A stretch of DNA of 64,000 nucleotides from the NCBI GenBank assembly GCA_963754285.1, contig CAVWFN010000007.1:1054001-1118000 (forward strand), in the 5' to 3' direction. Numbering within the stretch: position 1 is the stretch's first letter; each line of letters opens with the position of its first letter. This DNA comes from RYN-133 sp963754285 (GTDB lineage Bacteria; Actinomycetota; Actinomycetes; Mycobacteriales; Jatrophihabitantaceae). Of the stretch, positions 44,898 to 54,858 are shown in pieces. The notes beneath the pieces are model-generated. The model was not told the origin of the DNA and did not search any database. It saw only the letters and a program-made list of their open reading frames with translations. Both the position numbers and the translations under genes were made by a program.

Positions 44898-46202
44898 GTG
44901 CAGGACCGCACACCCGGACCGGACGACCTCGATCCGATCGAACGCGCGTCGATCGACGAACTGCGCGGCCTGCAGCTCGAACGCCTGCAATGGTCGCTGC
45001 GGCACGCCTACGACAACGTGCCGCATTATCGCCGGGCCTTCGACGAGAAGGGCGTGCATCCGGACGACTGCAAGTCACTCGATGATCTCGCGCTGTTCCC
45101 CTTCACCGCTAAGGCAGACCTGCGCGAGAACTACCCGTTCGGGATGTTCGCCGTGCCGCAGGCGCAGGTGTCACGCATTCATGCCAGCAGCGGCACCACG
45201 GGCCGCCCGACCGTCGTCGGATACACCGCCGACGACATCCGCACGTGGTCGAGCGTGATGGCCCGCTCGATCCGCGCCAGCGGTGGGCGACCGGGCGACA
45301 AGGTGCACGTCGCATACGGGTACGGCCTGTTCACCGGCGGGCTCGGTGCGCACTACGGCGCCGAAGCTCTCGGCTGCACCGTGATCCCGATTTCGGGTGG
45401 CATGACCGAACGTCAGGTCACGCTGATCCGCGACTTCGAGCCCGACGTCATCATGGTGACGCCGTCCTACATGCTGGCCATCGTCGACGAGATGGAACGC
45501 CAGGGCGTCGACCCGCGTGCGACGAGTCTGCAGGTCGGCATCTTCGGCGCCGAACCGTGGACCAACGACATGCGCCTCGAGATGGAACAGCGTCTCGACA
45601 TGCACGCCGTCGACATCTACGGACTGTCCGAGGTGATGGGGCCCGGCGTCGCCAACGAATGCGTCGAGACCAAGGACGGACTGCACATCTGGGAGGACCA
45701 CTTCTATCCCGAGGTGATCGATCCGGTCACCGGCGAGGTGCTGCCCGACGGCGCGGAAGGCGAGCTGGTCTTCACGAGCCTGACCAAGCAGGCGATGCCC
45801 GTCGTGCGCTACCGCACCCGCGATCTGACCCGGTTGCTGCCCGGCACCGCCCGCACGATGCGTCGCATGGAGAAGATCACCGGACGCACCGACGACATGA
45901 TCATCCTGCGTGGCGTCAACCTGTTCCCGACCCAGATCGAGGAGCTCATCCTGCGCACGCCGGCGCTGGCGCCGCACTTCCAGTGCGTGCTCTCGCGCAC
46001 CACGCGCCTCGACGAGCTCACCGTGCGCGTCGAACGCCGCGCCGACGCCACGGCCGATGCGGGCGCCGACGCCGGCACCCAGCTGCGCACGCTGATCAAG
46101 AACACCATCGGAGTCTCTGTCGCCGTCGACGTCGTCGATCCCGACGGCGTCGAACGGTCGATGGGCAAGATGCGCCGCATCGTCGACAACCGCGACGGCT
46201 GA
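44898..46202 (+). CDS. paaK: Phenylacetate-CoA ligase
   Basis: A 434-aa ANL-superfamily ligase. The phosphate loop is SSGTTGRPTVVGYT (about residue 96), the adenine region is IYGLSEVMGPGVANEC, and a hinge region GRTDDMIILRGVNLFPTQIEE leads to the C-terminal domain. It makes phenylacetyl-CoA, the substrate of the PaaABCE epoxidase and the signal for PaaR. It is the last gene of the paaZABCDE-K unit, 10 bp after paaE. GTG start at 44898 behind GGGGGACGA. Genes for the later beta-oxidation steps (paaF, G, H, J) are not in the window. Confidence 0.95.
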   Translation: MQDRTPGPDDLDPIERASIDELRGLQLERLQWSLRHAYDNVPHYRRAFDEKGVHPDDCKSLDDLALFPFTAKADLRENYPFGMFAVPQAQVSRIHASSGTTGRPTVVGYTADDIRTWSSVMARSIRASGGRPGDKVHVAYGYGLFTGGLGAHYGAEALGCTVIPISGGMTERQVTLIRDFEPDVIMVTPSYMLAIVDEMERQGVDPRATSLQVGIFGAEPWTNDMRLEMEQRLDMHAVDIYGLSEVMGPGVANECVETKDGLHIWEDHFYPEVIDPVTGEVLPDGAEGELVFTSLTKQAMPVVRYRTRDLTRLLPGTARTMRRMEKITGRTDDMIILRGVNLFPTQIEELILRTPALAPHFQCVLSRTTRLDELTVRVERRADATADAGADAGTQLRTLIKNTIGVSVAVDVVDPDGVERSMGKMRRIVDNRDG

Positions 46203-46284
46203 CGGCGGCCGGCCTTCCGCATCCCCGCCATCGGTGGTCAAATGATCCGCAACGTCCGTTTCGGCGTCTCACCGGGGTGACCAC

Positions 46285-47743
46285 ATGCGCCGTCTGTGCC
46301 TTGCCATCGTCGTCCTCACCTCTGCCGCGCTCGCGATTCCGGCGCTCGCCTCGGCGAGCACGGTGCGGCCTCGAACCGTTCTGACGCATCAGGGCGTCGT
46401 GACGCGGCAGGACGTGGCCAGCCGCGGGAAGTCCGAGACCGACACGGTCGTCGAACCCGATGTCGCGGTCGATCCGCGCAACCGCAACATCGCGGTCGCG
46501 GCGGCGCACGACTCGCGCTACGCGGACGGCGGCGCCGTCGACATCTCGGTGGCGTGGACGCGCGACGGCGGAGCGACCTGGCACCACAAGGCGGCGCCGG
46601 GCATCACCAAGGCAGTCGGCGGCATCTGGGACCGCGCGTCGGACCCGGTCGTCGCGTTCGGTCCGGACGGCACGGTCTACCTGTCGGTGCTCGCGTTCTC
46701 GGTGCACTGTCCGACCGCAGTGGTCGTGCTGCGGTCGACCGACGGCGGCCGGACGTGGAGCAAGCCGTTCTACGCCGACCGACGCACGAGCTGCGGATTC
46801 TCCGACGACAAGAACTGGCTCGTCGTGGACACGCACAAGTCGAGCCCGCACTACGGACGGCTGTACCAGTTCTGGACGCCGTTCATCACGCACGGCAACA
46901 AGTTCATCGGCGACCCGCAGGCGGTGCGGTGGTCGGACGATCACGGCACGACCTGGAGCACGGCGCACTTCTTGACAGCGAAGGACCACGGGACGCAGAA
47001 CTCGCAGCCGATGATCTTGCCCAACGGGCACATCGTCGACACGTTCTACGACTACGGCAAGGGCCAGCGCACTCCGGACGCGGCTCCCAACGGTGGTGGT
47101 CCGCACCGCGTTCCCGACAGCGCTCGCGTGGCGCCGATCAACGCGGCCGGGCCGATCGACTCGGTCGTATCGACCAACGGTGGTGCGACGTGGTCGGCCG
47201 AGCACGAGGTGGTCAACAACGGCGGCGGCTACGCCGACGGTGTGCGGTGCTGCCTGTTCGGCGCCGACATCGATGCGGTGACGCATCGGATGTACGTCGC
47301 TTACGAGGGCGGTGTCGGCACCACCGACCCGGTCTACCTGACCTTCTCCGACAACGGGCTGGACTGGTCGTCGCCGATCCGTGTCTCGCGCGGTGACGTG
47401 AGCGGTGTGCAGCGGGTCAACGTCGACGTGGTCGCGCGCGCCGGACGGGTGTACGTCGGCTACGGCACACGCACGAAACCCGATCAGAGCGGCGGATTCG
47501 TCCAGCAACAGCTCTCGACGTCCGGCAACGGCGGGCTGCTCGTTCGGACCGCCCATCTCGATCGGTCCGCGGTCGGTACTGAAGTACGCGGCGCGGGCGG
47601 AGGGGTACTTCCCGGGCGACTACATCGGCGAGGCGATCGCGCGGGATCGGCTCTACATGGTGTGGGCCGTGTCGTCGAAGCCACCCGCGTCCTCGTCGTC
47701 GAAGTACCACCAGGTGATCTACGGCGCGACGCTGCGTCCCTGA
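46285..47743 (+). CDS. Secreted BNR/sialidase-fold protein (one frame break)
   Basis: An exported beta-propeller protein, 485 aa when one base is removed (length is 3n+1). The signal peptide ends near ALASAS. Asp-box motifs of the BNR type recur: SVAWTRDGGATWHH, VLRSTDGGRTWSKP, RWSDDHGTTWSTA, VSTNGGATWSAEH and FSDNGLDWSSP. The catalytic set of true sialidases was not confirmed, so glycosidase activity is uncertain. The frame switches near 47570-47585; the second frame ends in LKYAARAEGYFPGDYIGEA and YGATLRP. Without the correction the protein would have an unrelated tail. Confidence 0.82.
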
Positions 47744-47750
47744 GTTGGAT

Positions 47751-47762
47751 GTGACGTGTCAC
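47751..47762. promoter_or_regulatory. Operator-like inverted repeat before the MFS gene
   Basis: GTGACGTGTCAC has 5-bp arms and contains TGACGTGTCA, exactly the core found at 59386-59395 beside the MarR gene at 58826. It ends 12 bp before the MFS GTG. Confidence 0.5.
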
Positions 47763-47774
47763 TAAGCTCGCGGA

Positions 47775-49196
47775 GTGGCCGAAGCAACCCTCACTGAGCC
47801 CGACAGGACGTCGTCGGCCCGAGCCCGGCTCGAGGTGCTCGTCGTCGGCCTTGCCGCGTTGATGGTGTCGCTGTCACAGTCGCTGCTCGTCCCGGTGCTG
47901 CCGATCCTGCCCGCTCAGCTGCACACCTCGGCCGCCAACGTCGAGTGGCTGCTGACCTCGACTCTGCTCGTGGGCGCGGTCGCCGTGCCGACGTTCGGCC
48001 GTCTCGGTGACATGTTCGGAAAGCGACGGTTGTTGCTGGTCGCGGTCGGCGCGCTCACCGTCGGGTCGCTGCTGGACGCGGTGACGAGCAATCTCGGACT
48101 GCTGATCGTCGGACGGGCGATCCAGGGCGCGTCGCTTGCCGGCATCCCGCTCGGCATCAGCCTGCTCAGTTCGCTGCTGCCGCGTGAACGCGTGCCGTCG
48201 GCGATCGCGCTGATCAGCGCGATGCTCGGCGTCGGCGGCTCGCTCGGGCTGCCGCTCGCCGGTGTCGTCGCCGAGCACGCCGACTACCACGTGCTGTTCT
48301 GGATCACGGCGATCGCCGGGGCCGTCTCACTCGCGGCGACTGTGCTCGTCGTCCCGGAAGCAGCCGGACGGGCCGGCGGACGCGTCGACGTCGTCGGCAC
48401 CGGCGTGCTCACCGTCGCGCTGGTCGCCCTGTTGCTGCCGCTTGCCCAAGGCAGCGAGTGGGGCTGGTCGTCGTTGCGCACGGTCGGGTTGCTGGTCGCC
48501 GCCGTCGTGCTGCTCGCGATCTTCGTGGCGTACGAGTTGCGCGTGCGCGACCCGCTCGTCGACATCCGCGCCACGATGCGCCGCCCCATCGTGCTCACCA
48601 ACGTGGCGTCGATCCTGTTCGGCTTCGCCCTGTTCGCAAGCCTGATCGGCACGGCGTCCTACGTGGAGGCGCCCGCGGCCAGTGGCTACGGTTTCGGTTC
48701 GTCCATCGTCGTCGGCGGGTTGTGCCTGCTGCCGAGCGGGCTGGTGATGTTGCTGCTGTCCCCGCTGGCGGCGCGCCTGATCAATGCGTGGGGAGCGCAC
48801 CGGACCCTCACCCTCGGTGGCGTCCTGCTCGCGCTCGGCTGGATCAGCCGGATCGTCTTGACGGGAGCGATCTGGGAGGTCGTGGTCGGTACGACGATCG
48901 TCGGTGCCGCGACCGGGATCGGCTACGCGACGATGCCCGCGCTGATCAACCGGAACACCCCGCGAACCGAGATCTCGGCCGCCAACGGGCTCAACTCACT
49001 CGCGCGCTCGTTCGGCAGCAGCCTGGCCAGCGCGGTGGGCGGCAGCATGCTCACGGCGAGCACGATCGTCGTCGCCGGCGTCGCCCTGCCCTCGCTGGGT
49101 GCGTACCGCGCGCTGTTCGCCGCGTGCGCCGTTGCTGCCGGACTCGCCGCCGTCGCTGCGCTGTTCATCCCGCACGGCACCGACGCCCACGCCTGA
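47775..49196 (+). CDS. MFS drug exporter, DHA2 (14-TM) type
   Basis: A 473-aa transporter with about fourteen hydrophobic segments. The loop-2/3 motif is GRLGDMFGKRRLLL, and motif C-like GVGGSLGLPLAG is in helix 5, as in proton-driven antiporters. DHA2 members export antibiotics, dyes and other small molecules. GTG start at 47775. The TGACGTGTCA repeat just upstream suggests control by a MarR protein, possibly the one at 58826-59359. It ends at a nested hairpin shared with the convergent phosphoglucomutase gene. Confidence 0.87.
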   Translation: MAEATLTEPDRTSSARARLEVLVVGLAALMVSLSQSLLVPVLPILPAQLHTSAANVEWLLTSTLLVGAVAVPTFGRLGDMFGKRRLLLVAVGALTVGSLLDAVTSNLGLLIVGRAIQGASLAGIPLGISLLSSLLPRERVPSAIALISAMLGVGGSLGLPLAGVVAEHADYHVLFWITAIAGAVSLAATVLVVPEAAGRAGGRVDVVGTGVLTVALVALLLPLAQGSEWGWSSLRTVGLLVAAVVLLAIFVAYELRVRDPLVDIRATMRRPIVLTNVASILFGFALFASLIGTASYVEAPAASGYGFGSSIVVGGLCLLPSGLVMLLLSPLAARLINAWGAHRTLTLGGVLLALGWISRIVLTGAIWEVVVGTTIVGAATGIGYATMPALINRNTPRTEISAANGLNSLARSFGSSLASAVGGSMLTASTIVVAGVALPSLGAYRALFAACAVAAGLAAVAALFIPHGTDAHA

Positions 49197-49198
49197 CC

Positions 49199-49265
49199 AC
49201 AGTGGTTAGTTCCGTCCTCAGTGGTCAGTTGTAACTGACCACTGAGGACCCGAACCAACCACTGT
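49199..49265. terminator. Nested inverted repeat, probable bidirectional terminator
   Basis: The inner stem GTCCTCAGTGGTCAGTT (49214-49230) / AACTGACCACTGAGGAC (49233-49249) is perfect over 17 bp with a 2-nt loop. The outer stem ACAGTGGTT (49199-49207) / AACCACTGT (49257-49265) encloses it. The 12-mer CAGTGGTYAGTT thus occurs twice direct and twice inverted. It sits between two convergent genes. Confidence 0.75.
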
Positions 49266-49293
49266 CGGACGGGACGGGACGGTCAATCCCCGG

Positions 49294-50941
49294 TCAATCC
49301 CCGAGAGCGGCCGCGACGATCTCGCGGGCCTCGTCCTGGATCTCCTCGAGATGATCAGGTCCCTTGAACGATTCGGCGTAGAGCTTGTAGACGTCCTCGG
49401 TGCCGGACGGACGCGCGGCGAACCAGCCGTGCTCGCTCACGACCTTCAACCCACCGATGGGCGCATCGTTGCCCGGCGCCTTCGTCAGCTTGTCGACGAT
49501 CTTGTCGCCGGCGAGGGTGTCGGCGCTGACGTCGTCGGGGGAGAGCTTCGCCAGTGCGGCCTTCTGCTCGCGCGTCGCGGGCGAGTCGACGCGGGCATAT
49601 GCCGGGTCACCGTGCTGCTCGACGAGACCGGCGTACAGCTGCGACGGCGATTGTCCGGTCACCGCGATGATCTCGGACGCGAGCAGGCACATGATGATGC
49701 CGTCCTTGTCGGTCGTCCACACCGATCCGTCGCGCTGCAGGAACGACGCCCCGGCCGACTCCTCGCCACCGAACGCGACCGATCCGTCGAGCAGGCCGGG
49801 CACGAACCACTTGAAGCCGACCGGCACCTCGAGCAGCGTGCGTCCGAGCGACTCGGCGACGCGGTCGATCATCGACGAGCTGACCAGCGTCTTGCCGATC
49901 GCAGCATCGCCCGACCAGTCGCTGCGATGCGCGTACAGGTAAGAGATCGCGACGGCGAGGTAGTGGTTGGGATTCATCAGGCCACCGTCCGGCGTGACGA
50001 TGCCGTGCCGGTCGGAGTCGGTGTCGTTGCCGGTCGCGACGTCGAACTTGTCGCTGCCCGAATCCATCGAGGCGATCAACGAGGCCATCGCCGACGGCGA
50101 CGAGCAGTCCATGCGGATCTTCCCGTCCCAGTCGAGCGTCATGAAGCGGAACGTCCGGTCGACGAGCGGGTTGACCACCGTCAGGTCGAGTCCGTAGCGC
50201 GACCCGATCTCACCCCAGTAGTCGACCGCGGCTCCGCCGAGCGGGTCAGCACCGATGCGGACGCCCGCCGAACGGATCGCGTCGAGATCGACGATGCGTG
50301 GCAGTGCCCCGACGTAGGCATCGAGGAAGTCGTACTTCTGCGCAGCTGCACAGGGCCCGCGAGTACGGCACCCGGCGCACCCCGGCCAGCTCAGCAGCCA
50401 TCAGTTCGTTGGCGCGGTCCTGGATCCACTTCGTGATCTCGGTGCCCGCCGGGCCGCCGTCGGGTGGGTTGTACTTGAATCCCCCGTCCGGTGGCGGGTT
50501 GTGCGACGGCGTCACGACCACCCCGTCCGCACGGTGCGCCGGCTTCGACTCGTTGTGGTCGAGGATCGCGCGTGACAGTGCCGGTGTCGGGGTGAAGCCG
50601 TCGCGGGCATCGATCAGCACGGTCACGTCGTTCGCGGCGAACACCTCGAGCGCCGATGCCGTGGCCGGCGCCGACAGCGCATGCGTGTCCGCGCCGAGGA
50701 ACAGCGGTCCGTCGATGCCTTGCGACGCCCGGTATTCGCAGATCGCCTGACTGGTTGCGACGATGTGGTCCTCGTTGAACGTGTTCGTGAACGCCGACCC
50801 GCGATGTCCCGACGTCCCGAACGACACCCGCTGTTCCGGACGCGACGGATCGGGGTGCTGCGCGTAGTACGCGGTCACCAATTCGGCGATGTCGACGAGG
50901 TCTTCGGGTCCGGCGGGCTGTCCCGCACGCGGATCGGCCAT
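49294..50941 (-). CDS. pgm: Phosphoglucomutase (alpha-D-glucose-phosphate type; one frame break)
   Basis: 548 aa when one base is removed (length is 3n+1), matching the usual ~546. The N-terminal frame has RVSFGTSGHRGSAF and the phosphoserine loop VVTPSHNPPPDGG. The metal-binding region DTDSDRHGIVTP and the sugar-binding loop FGGEESAGASF are in the second frame, as is the phosphate loop RPSGTED. The break is near 50345-50365: SRALC is followed, one base on, by AAQKYDFLDAYVGAL. It interconverts glucose 1- and 6-phosphate. It is divergent from the amidase gene with a 35-bp gap. Confidence 0.92.
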
Positions 50942-50976
50942 ACCGCCATCCTGGCACCGCACTACGGTCTGTCCCT

Positions 50977-52355
50977 ATGGCCGCACCTGACCGCGCACCT
51001 GATCCAGCCCCCGACACCGCAACCGCCATCGCCGCCGCCGTGCGCGCCGGTGATCTCACGGCGCGCGCGGCGACCGAGGCCGCGCTCGCCCGGATCGCCG
51101 AGCGCGACGCAGCGATCGGCGCGTTCCAGGTCGTGCGCACCGAGGCGGCACTGCGCGAGGCCGACGCGGTCGACCAGCGCGCGGACCGGTTCTCGCTGCC
51201 CCTGGCCGGCGTGCCGATCGCGATCAAGGACAACGTCGCCTGTCAGCGGCGAACCGATGCGGATCGGTTCGGCGGGCTCAGTCCGCAACGCCGAACGAGT
51301 TCGACCACGAGATCGTGCGTCGGTTGCGCCGGGCGGGCGCCGTCGTCGTCGGCCTGACCCGGGTGCCCGAGCTGTGCATCTTCGGCGCGACCGATTCGAG
51401 CTTCGGGATCACCCGCAACCCGTGGCAGCTCGACCGCACACCGGGCGGTTCGTCAGGTGGCGCCGCGGCTGCGGTGGCCGCCGGGATGATCGCGGCGGCA
51501 CACGGGAACGACGGCATGGGGTCGATCCGGATCCCGTCCGCCTGCTGCGGGCTCGTGGGCATCAAACCGGGGCTCGGTGTCGTGCCGTCCGATCTCGGCA
51601 ACGGGTCGTGGTTCGACATGTCCGAGAACGGCCCGCTCGCGACGACGGTCGCCGACTGCGCGCTGCTGCTGTCGGTGCTCGCGGCGCGCCCTGAGCTCGC
51701 CGAGCTCGAGCAGCCGCATGCATTGCGGATCGCGGTCTCGACCCGCAATCCGATCCAGGGTTTCCGGGTCGACAAGTCCTGGGCGGACGCGGCCGGCAGC
51801 GCCGCCACCGTGCTGCGCGAGGCCGGACACACCGTGCGGCAGGCCAACCCGCCGTACGGGCAGCGGGTCGGGCCGTCCTCGGTCGCGCGCTGGATGGCCG
51901 GCACCGAGCTGGACGCCCGCACGCTCGCCGACCGCAGCAAGGTGGCGCGCCGGACGAGCGCGCACGCCTCGGCCGGCCGGCTCGTTCTTCGGGCCGGCTT
52001 TCCGAAGGACAAGGGCCGCGAGCAGTGGCGCCGCCGCGCCGAAGCGTTCTTCGCCGAGCACGACGTGCTCGTCACGCCGGCGCTGGCCCAGTCGCCGATC
52101 CAGGCGGTGGCGTGGTCCGAACGCGGCTGGCTCTCGAACGTGCTCTCGAACGTGCGCTACGCACCGTTCGCCTCGCCCTGGAACCTCGCCGGCTGGCCCG
52201 CGATGGCCGTCCCGACCGGCATCGGCGCCGACGGCCTGCCGCGCGCGGTGCAACTCGTCGCCCGCCCGGGCGGTGAGTCGACCCTGCTCGGGCTCGCCGC
52301 GCAACTCGAGCAGCGGCGCCCGTGGCAGCGCACAGCTCGCCAGTCGGGTGACTAG
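50977..52355 (+). CDS. Amidase-signature enzyme (two frame breaks)
   Basis: 458 aa when two bases are removed (length is 3n+2). The catalytic Lys is in PIAIKDNVA. The frame then moves by one at about 51240-51246 (VSGEPMRIGSAGS) and again at about 51281-51285 (SATPNEFDHEIVRRLR). After that the frame stays open through the signature TPGGSSGGAAAAVAAGM, with the Ser-cisSer-Lys triad residues in GGSSGG and GMGSIRIPSA. It hydrolyses an amide; the substrate is unknown. The two breaks, 40 bp apart, are the most damaged spot in the window. The 3' end overlaps the convergent membrane-protein gene by 4 bp. Confidence 0.82.
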
Positions 52356-52876
52356 TGGTTCTCGCGCCCCAGGTCGAGCGGCGCGACCTCGTCGACGACG
52401 ACCGCATCGACCACCCGCTCGTCGTCCGTCCGCCTCGGCTGGTGCGGTGTCGCCGGCGCTGACGGTTGCGGGCGCGTGATCGCGCGCAGCGTGTGCAGCC
52501 GCACGTCAGCGTGCACGGCCATCCCGTCGAGCTCGGTGCGCAGGGTCTTGAACACGCGGTCGTAGACGAGCCGTCGCGTCAGCCCGGGCGCGAGCGTGCC
52601 GGCCAGCCCGGCAATGCGACCGCCGCGAGCGGTCGCGAGTTCGAGCGGATTCAGCACCTCGATGGTGATCAGCCGCCGGTTGCGCTCGCTGACGCCCGGC
52701 GGACGGGGCGCCTCGAACACCTCGACCGCGCCGCCGTCCGGCGGGCGGGGACGCAGCCGGCGCACGAGCACAAGCGCGGTGACGACGTTGGTGACCAGCA
52801 GAACGATGACCAGCGCGAGCACCCGTCCGACGCTACGGGACGCGCAACGGCCCCGGGTCCGGGTGCACCGACGCAT
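52352..52876 (-). CDS. Hypothetical single-pass membrane protein
   Basis: A 174-aa protein that I do not recognise. It has a basic N-terminus, one transmembrane helix (VLALVIVLLVTNVVTALVLV), and a soluble domain. That domain contains ITIEVLNPLELATARGGRI and TRRLVYDRVFKTLRTEL, followed by a Pro/Thr-rich linker and an acidic end. The ATG shares one base with the stop of the ribosome-protection GTPase gene (TAATG), so translation is coupled. It may be an accessory to that GTPase or simply the next gene of the unit. Confidence 0.7.
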   Translation of the reverse strand: MRRCTRTRGRCASRSVGRVLALVIVLLVTNVVTALVLVRRLRPRPPDGGAVEVFEAPRPPGVSERNRRLITIEVLNPLELATARGGRIAGLAGTLAPGLTRRLVYDRVFKTLRTELDGMAVHADVRLHTLRAITRPQPSAPATPHQPRRTDDERVVDAVVVDEVAPLDLGRENH

Positions 52877-54741
52877 TACCGTGGCATCGCGCGGAACCAC
52901 TCCTGCCGGTTGCGGGGATCGACGCCGGTACGCGGCCGCACGGGCGGCGGCGACTCGGTCACCGGCGCGTAGTGGTCGAACTCGGTCTGCAGGATCGCCT
53001 CGCCGCCGGTCAGGTCCGGTAGCCGGCTTGCCAGTTCGGCCACCCGGGCCGATCGGACGTGCCCGCGATAGCGCGTCCAGCCGTTGACGGTGACCGACTC
53101 CGAGGTCGTCGCACCGAGACGGCCGAGCAGCGCGGACAGCGCGCTGACCAGGCGTTCGGGGAACTCGAGCTCGAAGCGGTCGATCGGCTCGCACACCCGG
53201 GTGCGTGCTTCGTCGAGCGCCGCTGTCACCACGACGGGCGCCAGGTAGCGGAAGTCGGCGCCCACGCTCGACATCGCCTTGTTGAACTTCTGGTGTGCGT
53301 GGCTCTGTCGCGGGGCGTAGTGCGACGCGGTCATCGTCACGACGCAGTCGGTGACTGCCCACCCGAAGCGGCCGTGCTGAAGTGCCGCGCGAACGCCCTC
53401 CTCGGTCGCGGCGATGAAGGCCGGTGGCAGGTGGCCGCGTTCGACGCCCGGCGAGAACTCGATGCCGTGCCCGACGGGTGCCGCGTCGATCCGCAGCCCG
53501 ATCGTGGCGAGGTAGGGATTCTCGCCCACGCCGATTTCGTCGAGCGCGCTGCCGGTCGAGACGACGCGCTCGATGCAGACGGTGCGGGTGCCGCGAAAGC
53601 ATACGGCGACGCCGAAGCGCTCTTCGAGCAGCGCACCTATGACTTCTTTCTGCACCTCACCGTGCAGGCTCAGCGCGCAGTCGTCCTCGTCCCGCCGCAG
53701 GTCGATGAGCGGGTCCTCGTCGGCGAGTTCGGTGAGGGCGGCGAACAGCGTGCCACGCTGCGTCGCATCGATCGGTTCGACGAGTGCCTGCAGCGTGGGT
53801 GGCGCGAAGGGACGCACCGCGCGCGGCGGCACAGCGCCGATCGTGTCGCCCACGCGCCACGTGGACGGACCGCGAACGACCACGATCTCGCCAGGCCGGC
53901 CCACCGAGTCGCTGCGCAGGCCACCCGTGCGACTCACGCCGAGCTCGGTCACTCGTTGCGGCCTCGCGTCGCCGATCGCGATCCGGTCGCGAACGCGCAG
54001 TTCGCCGCGCCACATGCGCAGCCAGGTACGCCGCCCGCGCTCGTCCCGATCGACCGCGAACACCGTCGCAGCGAGTGGACCCTGCTCGCTCCGCGGGCGA
54101 GGCAGGACACGCGTCATCACGCGCCGCAGCTCGGGCACGCCGGCGCCGGTGATCGCCGATCCGTGGACGAGGGGAGTGACAGTACGGCGCTCGACCTCGC
54201 GTCGCACCACGGGATCGGCCTGCAGATCGATCCCGACGGCGCGAGCATCGCGCGTCCCGACCTCGATTGCCTGCGAGAGCGCGACGAATCGGTGGTCGAG
54301 ACGAGCGCCGAGCTCACGGCTGACCCGGCCGGGGTCGGCTCCGGCGCGGTCGATCTTGTTCACGAACACCACGCACGGCACGCCGAGGCGTCGCAGTGCG
54401 CGCCACAACACGACGGTCTGCGGCTGCACGCCCTCGACCGCCGACACGACGAGCACGGCTGCATCGAGCACCGTGAGCGAGCGCTCGACCTCCGCGATGA
54501 AGTCGGGGTGGCCCGGGGTGTCGAGCAGGTTCACCGCGAGCTCGCCGAGCTCGAACGAGGTGACCGCTGCGCGGATCGTGATCCCGCGGCGGCGCTCGAG
54601 GTCCATCGAGTCGGTGCGGGTGGTGCCGTCGTCGACGCTGCCGAGCGCGTCGATGGCGCCCGCTTCGAAGAGCAGGCGCTCGGTGAGGCTGGTCTTACCG
54701 GCGTCGACGTGCGCGACGATGGCGAGGTTGAGCGAGGACAT
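52876..54741 (-). CDS. Ribosomal-protection-type translational GTPase (OtrA/TetM-like)
   Basis: A 621-aa EF-G paralogue close in size to tetracycline ribosome-protection proteins (about 640). The G-motifs are AHVDAGKTSL (G1, residue 10), RRRGITI (G2), LLDTPGHPDF (G3), and VNKIDRAG (G4). EF-G-like domains II-V follow, with SLHGEVQKEVIGALLEERFGV and SHYAPRQSHAHQKFNKA. EF-G proper is longer and lacks this layout. Actinobacterial homologues include OtrA. Whether it confers tetracycline resistance or has another role cannot be decided from sequence. The ATG at 54741 begins MSSLNLAIVAHVDAGK. Confidence 0.85.
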   Translation of the reverse strand: MSSLNLAIVAHVDAGKTSLTERLLFEAGAIDALGSVDDGTTRTDSMDLERRRGITIRAAVTSFELGELAVNLLDTPGHPDFIAEVERSLTVLDAAVLVVSAVEGVQPQTVVLWRALRRLGVPCVVFVNKIDRAGADPGRVSRELGARLDHRFVALSQAIEVGTRDARAVGIDLQADPVVRREVERRTVTPLVHGSAITGAGVPELRRVMTRVLPRPRSEQGPLAATVFAVDRDERGRRTWLRMWRGELRVRDRIAIGDARPQRVTELGVSRTGGLRSDSVGRPGEIVVVRGPSTWRVGDTIGAVPPRAVRPFAPPTLQALVEPIDATQRGTLFAALTELADEDPLIDLRRDEDDCALSLHGEVQKEVIGALLEERFGVAVCFRGTRTVCIERVVSTGSALDEIGVGENPYLATIGLRIDAAPVGHGIEFSPGVERGHLPPAFIAATEEGVRAALQHGRFGWAVTDCVVTMTASHYAPRQSHAHQKFNKAMSSVGADFRYLAPVVVTAALDEARTRVCEPIDRFELEFPERLVSALSALLGRLGATTSESVTVNGWTRYRGHVRSARVAELASRLPDLTGGEAILQTEFDHYAPVTESPPPVRPRTGVDPRNRQEWFRAMPR

Positions 54742-54858
54742 GTGTCTCCACGGCAGGACGGGTACGGGTCCGGAGCGTGGATGTGCCTCGCATGCGCCCA
54801 CGGTCGCATGCGCGGCCAATCATTTTCGGCGGCACGCGCTCGACTAACGTCGGGACGC

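Noticed and set aside
46285..47743. Confident assignment as an exo-alpha-sialidase
   Set aside because: Asp-box repeats are clear, but the arginine triad and Tyr/Glu nucleophile of sialidases could not be identified, so only the fold is claimed.
13454..52355. Programmed +1 ribosomal frameshifting as a common mechanism in the nine broken genes
   Set aside because: Sequences at the ten breaks share no slippery codon, stop codon or downstream structure that I can see, and orthologous enzymes of these families are made without recoding. Assembly insertions are simpler.
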